Positions 1 through 5,846 of a stretch of 6,361 bases of DNA are shown here, piece after piece. Location: the NCBI GenBank assembly GCA_041591635.1, contig JBFHRO010000190.1, forward strand, positions 1-6,361, in the 5' to 3' direction. This DNA comes from JACKOD01 sp041591635 (GTDB taxonomy: Bacteria > Pseudomonadota > Gammaproteobacteria > Pseudomonadales > Oleiphilaceae). The notes beneath the pieces were generated by a model. That model was not told where the DNA came from. It saw only the letters and a list, made by a program, of their open reading frames with translations, and ran no database searches. The translations under genes and the position numbers were made by a program. Positions within the stretch are counted from its first letter, which is position 1, and each line of letters begins with the position of its first letter.

Positions 1-170
1 AGGTGTTTGTTGGCTCCAACACTTCATTGGTCGCACCAGTGACTTTGGGAGCTGATTGTACGATTGGTGCTGGCTCGACCATCACGAAAGACGTTGAGGC
101 CGGACAACTGGCGGTCGCGCGCGGCAAACAGCGCAATATTGATGGATGGGACCGACCGGTCAAGCAGTAA
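1..170 (+). CDS. glmU: GlmU, bifunctional UDP-GlcNAc synthesis enzyme (3' end only)
   Basis: Only the last 55 complete residues are in the window (reading frame from base 3, TAA at 168-170). GlmU acetylates glucosamine-1-phosphate and then uridylylates it to UDP-GlcNAc in the cytoplasm, supplying peptidoglycan and LPS synthesis. The fragment reads as the end of the left-handed beta-helix acetyltransferase domain: hexapeptide-like turns ([20 protein letters not shown]) are followed by a tail [14 protein letters not shown] and a basic end RPVKQ. This closely parallels the C-terminus of E. coli GlmU as I recall it, which has an AIS-R-PQ-Q-EGW-RPVK pattern. The immediate downstream gene is glmS on the same strand after 61 bp with no terminator-like hairpin, so a glmU-glmS operon is likely. 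The N-terminal uridyltransferase domain lies outside the window and cannot be judged. Confidence 0.93.
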   Translation, partial: VFVGSNTSLVAPVTLGADCTIGAGSTITKDVEAGQLAVARGKQRNIDGWDRPVKQ

Positions 171-231
171 GGCAGTCCCGGCCTCAGAACAAGAACAGAA
201 CATTTCTTAAAGCCTTAAAGGAATACAATGT

Positions 232-2064
232 ATGTGCGGAATTGTTGGTGCGGTAGCGCAGCGGGAAGTGGCGGGAATTCTTCTTGAGGGATTAAGGCGC
301 CTGGAATACCGGGGCTATGACTCTGCGGGCATGGCCGTGGTGACGGCGTCCGGCACGATTGAGCGCCAACGCGAGTTGGGCAAGGTATCCGTGTTGGGAG
401 ACGCAATTAGCAAGTATCCACTGGCAGGCCACACCGGCATTGCGCATACGCGCTGGGCCACTCACGGCAAGCCGAGCGTTATCAATGCACATCCGCATAT
501 GTCGGGTGAGCAACTGGCGATTGTGCACAACGGTATTATCGAAAACTACGAAGAATTGAGGCACGAGCTCAAGGCGGCCGGCTATCAGTTCACCTCGGAA
601 ACCGATACTGAAGTCGTGGTACATCTGATTGAGCAGTATTATCGCCAGACGCCCGACGTTCTGGTTGCGGTCAAACTCGCGCTGAAACGTTTGAAGGGTG
701 CGTATGCGATTGCCGTAATTCATTCCGAATTTCCGGATCAGGTGGTGGTGGCGCGGGTAGGAAGCCCGCTCGTGATCGGTGCAGGCATTGGCGAGAATTT
801 CATTGCTTCTGATCCACTGGCCCTGTTGCAGGTAACAGACAGCTTCATTTTCCTGGAAGAAGGGGATGTTGCATTGATCAAGCGCGATTCGATCGCGATT
901 TGGGATGCAAGCGAAAGCGCGGTGGTGCGTCAACCGGTGAGGTTTGAGCACAGCCTTGACGCGGCCGAGAAAGGCAAGTTCCGCCATTACATGCTCAAAG
1001 AGATTTATGAGCAGCCCAAAGTGATCAAGGCGACCATGGAAGGCCGCCTGAGTGAGAACCGGGTACTTGTACCGTCTTTGGGTATTGGTGCCGGAGACAT
1101 TCTTGAACGCACCCGGCATATTCAGATTGTTGCCTGCGGTACCAGTTACCATGCGGGAATGGTTGCCCGCTACTGGATAGAGGCCCTGGCAGGAATTCCG
1201 TGCCAGGTAGAAGTGGCCAGTGAGTATCGTTACCGCAAACATGTAGTACCGCAAGACACACTTTTTATTTCGATTTCCCAGTCGGGTGAAACGGCGGATA
1301 CCCTGGCAGCTATGCGTCAAGCGAAAGATGCCGGGTTTCTGGCTGCATTGGCGATCTGTAACGTGCCGGGCAGCACCCTGGTGCGTGAGTCTGACCTTGT
1401 GATCATGACCAATGCCGGCCCGGAAATCGGTGTGGCTTCGACCAAAGCCTTTACGACCCAACTGGTTGCCTTGATGATTTTCACGCTGGCACTGGCTCGT
1501 CAAAAGGGCCTGGCAGAAGCGATAGAAGCAGAAATTGTGGGCGCGCTTCGAGGGTTGCCGGTTTTGATTGAGCAAGCGATTGCACTGGATGACAAGATTC
1601 TCAAACTGGCGGAAGCCTTCGTGAACAAGCATCACAGCCTGTTTCTGGGGCGTGGCGCACAGTATCCGGTGGCGCTGGAAGGTGCGCTCAAGCTCAAGGA
1701 GATTTCGTATATTCATGCCGAAGCCTATCCGGCCGGCGAACTCAAGCATGGCCCCTTGGCACTGGTGGATAGCGATATGCCGGTGATTACGGTGGCACCC
1801 AACAATGAGTTGCTGGAAAAACTCAAATCCAATATGCAGGAAGTGCGTGCCCGTGGTGGTGAGCTGTTTGTGTTTGCCGATGCGGATACTGCAATCGAGT
1901 CCGGCGATGGCATTCGGGTGATTGGTGTTCCTTCAGTTAATGATTACCTTGCGCCCATTTTGTACACAGTACCTTTGCAGCTCTTGTCTTACCATGTTGC
2001 TGTGCTCAAAGGGACGGATGTTGATCAACCGCGTAACTTGGCGAAATCGGTTACTGTGGAATAG
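232..2064 (+). CDS. glmS: Glutamine--fructose-6-phosphate aminotransferase (isomerizing)
   Basis: GlmS makes glucosamine-6-phosphate from fructose-6-phosphate and glutamine, the first committed step to UDP-GlcNAc. The protein is 610 aa, the usual family length. It starts MCGIVGA, so Cys2 becomes the N-terminal nucleophile of the class II glutaminase domain after Met removal. That domain (about 2-220) shows [11 protein letters not shown], the oxyanion [11 protein letters not shown] and TSETDTE. The first SIS domain (about 290-430) has [10 protein letters not shown] (Cys302) and [11 protein letters not shown] (347-357). The second (about 460-600) has LKLKEISY (Glu490) and [10 protein letters not shown] (His506), matching the isomerase residues of E. 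coli GlmS with a small offset. The C-terminus [15 protein letters not shown] carries the Lys605 expected to bind the open sugar. The start is fixed by the Cys requirement; AAAGGA at 217-222 is a ribosome binding site 9 nt upstream. An out-of-frame ATG at 228 is ignored. It probably shares a transcript with glmU. No GlmS ribozyme is visible in the 61-bp gap, which is too short for one. Confidence 0.98.
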   Translation: MCGIVGAVAQREVAGILLEGLRRLEYRGYDSAGMAVVTASGTIERQRELGKVSVLGDAISKYPLAGHTGIAHTRWATHGKPSVINAHPHMSGEQLAIVHNGIIENYEELRHELKAAGYQFTSETDTEVVVHLIEQYYRQTPDVLVAVKLALKRLKGAYAIAVIHSEFPDQVVVARVGSPLVIGAGIGENFIASDPLALLQVTDSFIFLEEGDVALIKRDSIAIWDASESAVVRQPVRFEHSLDAAEKGKFRHYMLKEIYEQPKVIKATMEGRLSENRVLVPSLGIGAGDILERTRHIQIVACGTSYHAGMVARYWIEALAGIPCQVEVASEYRYRKHVVPQDTLFISISQSGETADTLAAMRQAKDAGFLAALAICNVPGSTLVRESDLVIMTNAGPEIGVASTKAFTTQLVALMIFTLALARQKGLAEAIEAEIVGALRGLPVLIEQAIALDDKILKLAEAFVNKHHSLFLGRGAQYPVALEGALKLKEISYIHAEAYPAGELKHGPLALVDSDMPVITVAPNNELLEKLKSNMQEVRARGGELFVFADADTAIESGDGIRVIGVPSVNDYLAPILYTVPLQLLSYHVAVLKGTDVDQPRNLAKSVTVE

Positions 2065-2094
2065 CTCATCTTGTAGGCGAGCCGGCAGGGTAAA

Positions 2095-2171
2095 GATGGC
2101 GTTACCACTGAGTCTGATGGCACTTGCATTGGTGCCGTTAGACTCCGTGCAAGGCCATCCTGGCTACGGAG
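2095..2171 (+). other. Structured 3' region of the glmS transcript (strong hairpin with alternative pairings)
   Basis: The 112 bp between the converging glmS and yebG stops hold a 14-bp stem, 2110-2123 paired with 2132-2145, around an 8-nt loop. Twelve pairs are Watson-Crick and two (2116:2139 and 2118:2137) are G:U only in plus-strand RNA; in minus-strand RNA they become A/C mismatches. This points to the glmS transcript. Around it, GATGGC (2095-2100) can pair with GCCATC (2154-2159), and the loop segment CTTGCA (2123-2128) is complementary to TGCAAG (2148-2153). A competing stem pairs CTCCGT (2143-2148) with ACGGAG (2166-2171). No T-run follows, so it is not a canonical intrinsic terminator. 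A role in transcript 3'-end formation or stability is inference. Confidence 0.5.
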
Positions 2172-2176
2172 CTTGT

Positions 2177-2449
2177 TCAGGCATCGTTACCATCTACATG
2201 GTGAGGAACCATCAGCAAATCATCGGCTTTGCCTTTGAGTGCCGCCGCCAATGCATCTTTATTTTCAGCCAGCAGCAGTCCGATACGTTCGCTCAGCGCC
2301 TCATCCATATCGGGAATGTGTTTTTCGAGAAAAATCCGCAGGTTTTCGGCGAGTTCCAGTTTCTTGTCCAGCGCATCCGCATCGGCTTTGCTGGTGAACG
2401 TACGTTTTTCGGAATCCCTGTCACTCATATAAAGAACCACCACGGCCAT
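2177..2449 (-). CDS. yebG: YebG-family SOS-associated small protein
   Basis: The 90-aa product begins MAVVVLYMSDRD and continues with KRTFTSKADADALDKKLELAENL (about 15-37). It lines up with E. coli YebG (MAVEVKYVV..., FTSKKEADAYDKMLD-ADLL) from memory, and the later LLLAENKDALAAAL (58-71) fits the family's WLAEQKDVL segment. YebG is a LexA-controlled gene of the DNA-damage response in E. coli; its biochemical role is not established. The length is close to the E. coli protein, but the acidic tail is shorter and ends VDGNDA. The ATG at 2449 is supported by GGAG about 8 nt upstream on the minus strand and by a LexA-like box immediately before that. It lies downstream of the methyltransferase gene on the same strand, with 108 bp between them holding its own regulatory site, so it is likely transcribed on its own after DNA damage. 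It converges on glmS. Confidence 0.88.
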   Translation of the reverse strand: MAVVVLYMSDRDSEKRTFTSKADADALDKKLELAENLRIFLEKHIPDMDEALSERIGLLLAENKDALAAALKGKADDLLMVPHHVDGNDA

Positions 2450-2465
2450 GTTGTTGTCTCCGGTA

Positions 2466-2481
2466 CTGGATGAATAATCAG
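2466..2481 (-). promoter_or_regulatory. Candidate LexA (SOS) box of yebG
   Basis: Read on the minus strand the site is CTGATTATTCATCCAG. This is the invariant CTG-N10-CAG core of the gammaproteobacterial LexA operator (consensus CTGT-N8-ACAG) with an AT-rich centre. The fourth and thirteenth positions depart from consensus. It lies 17-32 nt upstream of the yebG ATG, just before the ribosome binding site, where a repressor would block transcription. Its location in front of a YebG homologue, a known SOS gene, makes a chance match less likely. Binding has not been shown here. Confidence 0.7.
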
Positions 2482-2557
2482 TGATAGCCTAAGGCTTTTC
2501 CCTGTTGGGGACAAGCTGTCGGGAGTGAAATCGACGAGCTTGTTTCAAGGCGATGGC

Positions 2558-3985
2558 TTATTCAGCCACGGTCTTTTTGAGCACGGCCACGAACATGGTA
2601 TCGGAGTTTTGTTGCGGTAATCCCAACATTTGCTGGTTGACCAGCACAAACTGTGGGTGGGCCGCCAAAAAGTGGCTGATTTGAGCTTCGTTTTCGGCAA
2701 CTTGCCAGCTACAGGTGGCGTAGACAAGATGGCCCTGGTGTTTCACGCTGTGACTTGCCATTGTCAGAAGCTTTGTCTGGAGCGCAATCAGCTCGGCGGT
2801 ATCTGTGCTGTTGTAGCGCCAACGTGCATCGGGGTTGCGGCGCCAGGTTCCCGAGCCACTGCAGGGCGCATCGACCAGTACCCAGTCAAAACCCTGCTGG
2901 CGGGCGACTTCCTGCGGCAGGCGCAAGGGTGCGTTGCCATCCCAGGCAAAGGTGCGCACGTTACGCAAGTCGGCCCGTTTGGCGCGGCGCTTGAGTTCGT
3001 CCAGTTTGTAGCCGTGCAAGTCGGTGGCGACCAGTACGCCTTTGTTTTGCATTCTGGCCGCGATCGCCAGGGTCTTACCCCCGGCACCGGCACAGGCATC
3101 CCAGACTTTGTCGCCCGGGTTCGCAGCCACAGCCAGTGCAATTTGCTGGCTGGCGAGGTCCTGAATTTCGATTAGTCCTTCTTTGTAGGCCTGGGTGCCT
3201 TGCACTCCCCGGCCACCGGCGGCACAGAGATAGTCTGTGGGGGGCGTATCCCAGGCGATGGTGACGCCTTCTTTCAGCAGGCTTTTGCCGATATCGGCGC
3301 GGCTCTGGTTTCCCTGAATTCGTAACCACAAGGGCGGCGGATTGTTTTGCTCGCAGACAAAGGCAACAAAATCCCTGTCACTCCAGCCACTTTGGTGTTT
3401 GCGCTCCAGCAGCAGTGGCCGCCACTGGGGGCGCAGGCCATGCCACAGCAGCCAGGTATCGGGCCGCTCAGGATCGTTGAAGTGTTTTTTGTTGGCAAGC
3501 AGCCAGGCCTGCCGCTGGCTGGCATCCTTGAGCCCCTTGGGGGCAGGACAATGCTTGTCAAGACGTAAGCCGACCCAGTACCAGAGCTTTTCGGCATCGA
3601 GAGTCACGGCATCCACCGGTCGCCAATCGGCATCCCACGTGCTCCAGTCAATACTGGTGAGCGGCTGCTGGTCTGTGTCTGCCGTCGTCAGGCGATAGCC
3701 GTGCTCCAGGGCGCTGGCCAGCTGCAAAAAACGCAGGGCGTGAAAAAAACCCTGGCTAATGGCGAGGCGATCCTCCTGTACCATCCGGTCATGATCAGGT
3801 TTTGGCGGTTGTGCGGAGGGTTTTCGGCTGTTTTTCGCAGGCGCCGGCGGTTTGAACGGATGGCGCTTTTGCCAGTCTTTCAACCAGCGGTCGGCGGCAT
3901 ACCATTGCGGTTGGGTTGCCCAGTCCTGCCACATTTTCAGCAAACGCGGGTAGTGATAACTCTTCCAGAGATGACTTTGATTCAT
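2558..3985 (-). CDS. RsmB/NOP2-family SAM-dependent RNA (cytosine-5) methyltransferase
   Basis: The product (475 aa from the ATG at 3985) should transfer a methyl group from SAM to C5 of a cytosine in RNA, probably rRNA or tRNA. The C-terminal domain (about 265-475) has the family order: GGRGVQGTQAYKEGLIEIQD (257-276), the SAM-binding motif DACAGAGGKT (296-305), the acidic ATDLHGYKLDELKRR loop (around 322), motif IV DAPCSGSGTWRRNPD with Cys375, and motif VI ATCSWQVAENE with Cys425. Both cysteines of the m5C mechanism are present. The N-terminal half is unusual: Trp-rich, with a Pro/Lys/Ser-rich linker (about 43-65), and I cannot see a NusB domain as in RsmB or a C-terminal PUA-like extension as in RsmF. 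The frame is open back to a TTG at 4009, but the ATG is preferred. A possible -10 (TAGAAT on the minus strand, 4016-4021) would place the transcript start near 4009, giving a short leader. The target nucleotide is unknown. Confidence 0.88.
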   Translation of the reverse strand: MNQSHLWKSYHYPRLLKMWQDWATQPQWYAADRWLKDWQKRHPFKPPAPAKNSRKPSAQPPKPDHDRMVQEDRLAISQGFFHALRFLQLASALEHGYRLTTADTDQQPLTSIDWSTWDADWRPVDAVTLDAEKLWYWVGLRLDKHCPAPKGLKDASQRQAWLLANKKHFNDPERPDTWLLWHGLRPQWRPLLLERKHQSGWSDRDFVAFVCEQNNPPPLWLRIQGNQSRADIGKSLLKEGVTIAWDTPPTDYLCAAGGRGVQGTQAYKEGLIEIQDLASQQIALAVAANPGDKVWDACAGAGGKTLAIAARMQNKGVLVATDLHGYKLDELKRRAKRADLRNVRTFAWDGNAPLRLPQEVARQQGFDWVLVDAPCSGSGTWRRNPDARWRYNSTDTAELIALQTKLLTMASHSVKHQGHLVYATCSWQVAENEAQISHFLAAHPQFVLVNQQMLGLPQQNSDTMFVAVLKKTVAE

Positions 3986-4077
3986 GACAAAGGGTAACCT
4001 TGTACGCAAACGGGCATTCTAAACATCTATGGCAGGAATTACGAAAGATAATGCGTGTAAAGGCGAGATGTGTAGCG
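3986..4077. promoter_or_regulatory. Divergent promoter region, methyltransferase / yfiM-like gene
   Basis: These 92 bp must carry both start signals because the flanking genes diverge. On the minus strand TAGAAT (4016-4021) resembles a -10 element, with only a poor -35 match (TCGTAA, 17-nt spacing). On the plus strand GATAAT (4047-4052) resembles a -10, again without a clear -35. It would favour the yfiM-like start at 4078 over the in-frame ATG at 4051. These assignments are weak pattern matches. Confidence 0.3.
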
Positions 4078-4416
4078 ATGAAATGGCTGATGGTTCTGCT
4101 GGTAGTGCTGGTGCAAGGTTGTTCCAGTTTGACGCAGGTAATGCAGGAGGATAAAAGTTCCTGGACCGGAACCGATAAAGTGGCCCACGTGCTCTTTTCG
4201 GGCATGTTGGGTGCGTTGGGCGCACGCAAGGCGCTTGCCGCCGGTCAGTCAGACTGTGAGGCGATGGCGACGGGGCTGACCTTCGTGGTGGTGATAGGTG
4301 CGGGCAAGGAAACGGCAGATGAGTTGGTGTGGAATCGGCGCTGGAGCCCCAAAGACATGGTGGTCAATGTCATTGGCGGCTCCATGGGGAGCATGGCGGC
4401 GTCAGGCTGTCATTAA
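4078..4416 (+). CDS. yfiM: YfiM-like small lipoprotein
   Basis: From the ATG at 4078 the product is 112 aa. It has a 15-residue lipoprotein signal peptide, MKWLMVLLVVLVQGC, with the lipidated Cys15 in a V-Q-G-C box. Ser16 at position +2 predicts sorting to the outer membrane. The mature part has SWTGTDKVAHVLFSGMLGALG (28-48), GLTFVVVIGAGKETADE (66-82) and WSPKDMVVNVIGGSMG (89-104). These match, block by block, the E. coli YfiM pattern SW-G-DK--H---S-ML, G--F-V--GA-KE--D and WS-KD-----G as I remember it. The E. coli signal peptide also places its Cys at about residue 15, which supports this start. An in-frame ATG at 4051 would add nine residues (a more basic n-region) and remains possible. A weak AGGCGAG at 4061-4067 precedes the chosen start. 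Function is not known in any member I can name. It is divergent from the methyltransferase and converges on the AraC-type gene. Confidence 0.8.
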   Translation: MKWLMVLLVVLVQGCSSLTQVMQEDKSSWTGTDKVAHVLFSGMLGALGARKALAAGQSDCEAMATGLTFVVVIGAGKETADELVWNRRWSPKDMVVNVIGGSMGSMAASGCH

Positions 4417-4421
4417 TAGTG

Positions 4422-4439
4422 GCGGCTACTCACAGCCGC
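4422..4439. terminator. Small hairpin between the converging yfiM-like and araC-type genes
   Basis: GCGGCT (4422-4427) pairs perfectly with AGCCGC (4434-4439) around a 6-nt loop, and wobble pairs may extend the stem outward by a few steps. The minus-strand gene's TGA (4430-4432) sits in the loop. Downstream on the plus strand the sequence is only moderately T-rich (GTGTTCTGTTCT), and there is no T-run on the other strand. A weak terminator, possibly bidirectional, for two genes whose stops are 13 bp apart is the simplest reading. Confidence 0.3.
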
Positions 4440-5479
4440 TGTGTTCTGTTCTCATCGACGCAAGCCAGGCTCGTCGATTCAAGGTTCAGCTTTTGCCGGC
4501 GTTCACGGGTTTTTCGCGGCAGCTCACCAAACACGCTGTTGTACAGGGCTGAGAAGCGCCCCAGATGATAGAAGCCGCAGCTGGTGGCGTGGTAGGCAAT
4601 GCTTTCGTTGGGCTCGGTATCGGAATTGAGCAGTGTGCGCACGCGATAGAGTTTCAGCATGCTGTGAAACCGGTAGGGCGTCATGCTGCGATGTCGCTGG
4701 AACTGATAATACAGAGTGCGGGCACTCTGCTGGGTTAACTTTGCCAGGGTGTGTATATCGTATTCCCAGGTTGGATTGCCGAGCATGTGGGCCTCGGCGA
4801 TTTCAACCCCCTGCGGTATGACATGCGTAGGAATATGGCCGCTGAAAGAAACCTTTTCACCCCCCAGTTGAGACGCAATGAAGGCCGTAAGCTGGCGCTC
4901 GAAATCGCTTGCCCGATTGATGGCGGTCTTGTAAGTGGGCTGATACAGGCTTTGAATCAGCATCATCAGGCAATAGCGTGACAAGTTGTGCTCAAAATAG
5001 GATTCGTTTAACAGCGACCTGTGCTCGTCACTGACCGAAGGCAAATCATGCAATGAAACCAGCAGATAATCCTGGTGGGCGGCGCCACAGAGCGAAACGC
5101 TATCACCGCTGCCCAGCCAGGTGATGCGCTGGCCGATGGCCCGCTCGATGACCGGGCTTTTCTGGCTGCGGTGGGCGGGCATGAGCATGGTCAGTGGCGC
5201 CGTGTCTACCGCTTGCAGCTCGATACTGTCGCCGTTATTGAGGGAAAAATAGCACATCTCCATCTGCCGGAAGATCAGACAGGCAAGATAGCCGCCGGGC
5301 TCTGGGCTGTGTTTTTCCGTTTTGACAGGGGTTGCGCTAACGCTTCGCATAGAGTGCGCAAGGCCGTTGATCACCTGTTCCGTCAGCCCGAACTGCAACT
5401 TGGAAAACGCAAACAGCGGCCGTGGATCCGTCCACTTTCCCAGTGAATTGCAAGGTAAGTCCTGTTTTACCTCTGTCAT
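4430..5479 (-). CDS. AraC-family transcriptional regulator
   Basis: The 349-aa product is a DNA-binding regulator with the standard layout. An N-terminal sensing region (about 20-200) of the cupin-like or AraC-binding-like type lacks a recognisable ligand motif. A C-terminal AraC/XylS domain spans about 220-328. The first helix-turn-helix is DIHTLAKLTQQSARTLYYQF (241-260), followed by the HRSMTPYRFHSMLKLYRVRTLL linker helix. The second is SIAYHATSCGFYHLGRFSAL (293-312), ending YNSVFGELPRKTRERR. The GFxHLGRFxxxYxxxFGExP form is typical of AraC-binding-like regulators. There is no signal peptide or membrane segment, so it is cytoplasmic. The ATG at 5479 has no good Shine-Dalgarno (only AAGTGA about 9 nt away). 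Internal starts at Met44 or Met73 are possible but would remove part of the sensing region. It diverges from the YibF-like GST gene across a repeat-containing spacer, making that gene a natural candidate target. The inducer cannot be inferred. Confidence 0.92.
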   Translation of the reverse strand: MTEVKQDLPCNSLGKWTDPRPLFAFSKLQFGLTEQVINGLAHSMRSVSATPVKTEKHSPEPGGYLACLIFRQMEMCYFSLNNGDSIELQAVDTAPLTMLMPAHRSQKSPVIERAIGQRITWLGSGDSVSLCGAAHQDYLLVSLHDLPSVSDEHRSLLNESYFEHNLSRYCLMMLIQSLYQPTYKTAINRASDFERQLTAFIASQLGGEKVSFSGHIPTHVIPQGVEIAEAHMLGNPTWEYDIHTLAKLTQQSARTLYYQFQRHRSMTPYRFHSMLKLYRVRTLLNSDTEPNESIAYHATSCGFYHLGRFSALYNSVFGELPRKTRERRQKLNLESTSLACVDENRTQRL

Positions 5480-5647
5480 AATTGGCTGTCACTTATTGTT
5501 ACTGTTATTGGAGACAATGGGGGGGGTAATTGTGCGTGCAAATTTTAGACATTTGAGCGTGGCTGTATATCCGATTATTGCAGTAGCCGTTTTGTTACCT
5601 GAAGATAATCGAATAAAAATACCACTGCCTGAGTAGACGTTAGCCAT

Positions 5648-5697
5648 AACAATTTGTTTTGTAATGAGTATTTTCTTATTACAAAATGTTACAAAAT
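5648..5697. repeat. Cluster of inverted and direct repeats, motif ATTACAAAA (possible operator)
   Basis: TTTTGTAAT (5657-5665) and ATTACAAAA (5678-5686) form a perfect 9-bp inverted repeat with a 12-bp spacer. TTACAAAAT occurs at 5679-5687 and again at 5689-5697, exactly 10 bp apart, so three copies of one motif lie within 41 bp. An 11-bp palindrome, AACAATTTGTT (5648-5658), abuts the first copy. Same-face direct repeats and an inverted copy in a divergent promoter region suggest a protein binding site. The neighbouring AraC-type regulator is the obvious candidate. It could also be a stem-loop, but the arms are AT-only apart from one G:C pair each and no T-run follows, which argues against a terminator. 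Confidence 0.5.
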
Positions 5698-5783
5698 TAT
5701 GGATGCACACATGTGGTGCGCTGTGGTTGGAGGTTTGTGAATGGCTGTAAATACGGGCAATTACCTATTCGAAATCTGACTGC

Positions 5784-5812
5784 TTATCCATGGGCCGATT
5801 TAGTGGTTTAAT
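5784..5812 (+). promoter_or_regulatory. Candidate sigma-70 promoter for the GST gene
   Basis: TTATCC (5784-5789) and TTTAAT (5807-5812) are spaced by 17 bp. The -10 matches five of six consensus bases and the -35 only three, typical of a weak or activator-dependent promoter. It would start transcription about 28 nt before the ATG at 5847. The repeat cluster lies roughly 90-135 bp upstream of the -35, a plausible distance for an activator. Confidence 0.3.
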
Positions 5813-5846
5813 TCCCTTGGTTTAGCATCTGCTCAGGAGTATTTGT

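Larger units (their letters stand above)
5480..5846. promoter_or_regulatory. AT-rich intergenic regulatory region between araC-type gene and GST gene
   Basis: This 367-bp stretch separates two divergent genes and is visibly richer in A/T than its surroundings, especially 5575-5700. It holds an 8-G tract at 5519-5526, three TTATTG hexamers (5493, 5505 and 5575), the repeat cluster at 5648-5697, a CACATGTG palindrome at 5708-5715 and a candidate plus-strand promoter at 5784-5812. A minus-strand frame of 73 codons (5489-5710, GTG start) crosses it but has no ribosome binding site or recognisable product, so I treat the stretch as non-coding. Confidence 0.6.

Noticed and set aside
171..231. glmS ribozyme or small-RNA-activated leader in front of glmS.
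   Set aside because: The 61-bp gap after glmU is too short for the ribozyme, and no hairpin that hides the ribosome binding site is visible.
292..1749. A 485-codon open frame on the minus strand inside glmS.
   Set aside because: It is wholly antisense to a strongly conserved enzyme gene, its translation has no recognisable domain and is rich in His, Arg, Asn and Gln, as expected from the reverse of a biased coding frame.
2110..2145. Integron attC-like element, because GTTAGAC fits the GTTRRRY core.
   Set aside because: The stem is too short, there is no paired RYYYAAC core, and there is no integrase or cassette structure nearby.
1922..2473. A 183-codon plus-strand frame running from the end of glmS across yebG.
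   Set aside because: It overlaps glmS in another frame and is antisense to all of yebG, which has homology, a ribosome binding site and a LexA box.
2484..2502. AGCCTAAGGCT followed by TTTT as a plus-strand terminator.
   Set aside because: The stem is only 4-5 bp with almost no loop, and no plus-strand gene ends here.
3342..3698. Plus-strand open frames opposite the methyltransferase gene (others at 2630-3175 and 3701-3997).
   Set aside because: All are antisense to a gene whose conserved motifs are intact, and none shows a recognisable domain.
5489..5710. A 73-codon minus-strand frame (GTG start) upstream of the AraC-type gene, with an internal ATG giving about 52 residues.
   Set aside because: No ribosome binding site before either start, no recognisable product, and it spans the repeat cluster and G tract. 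Its position just before the regulator makes a leader peptide imaginable but unsupported.
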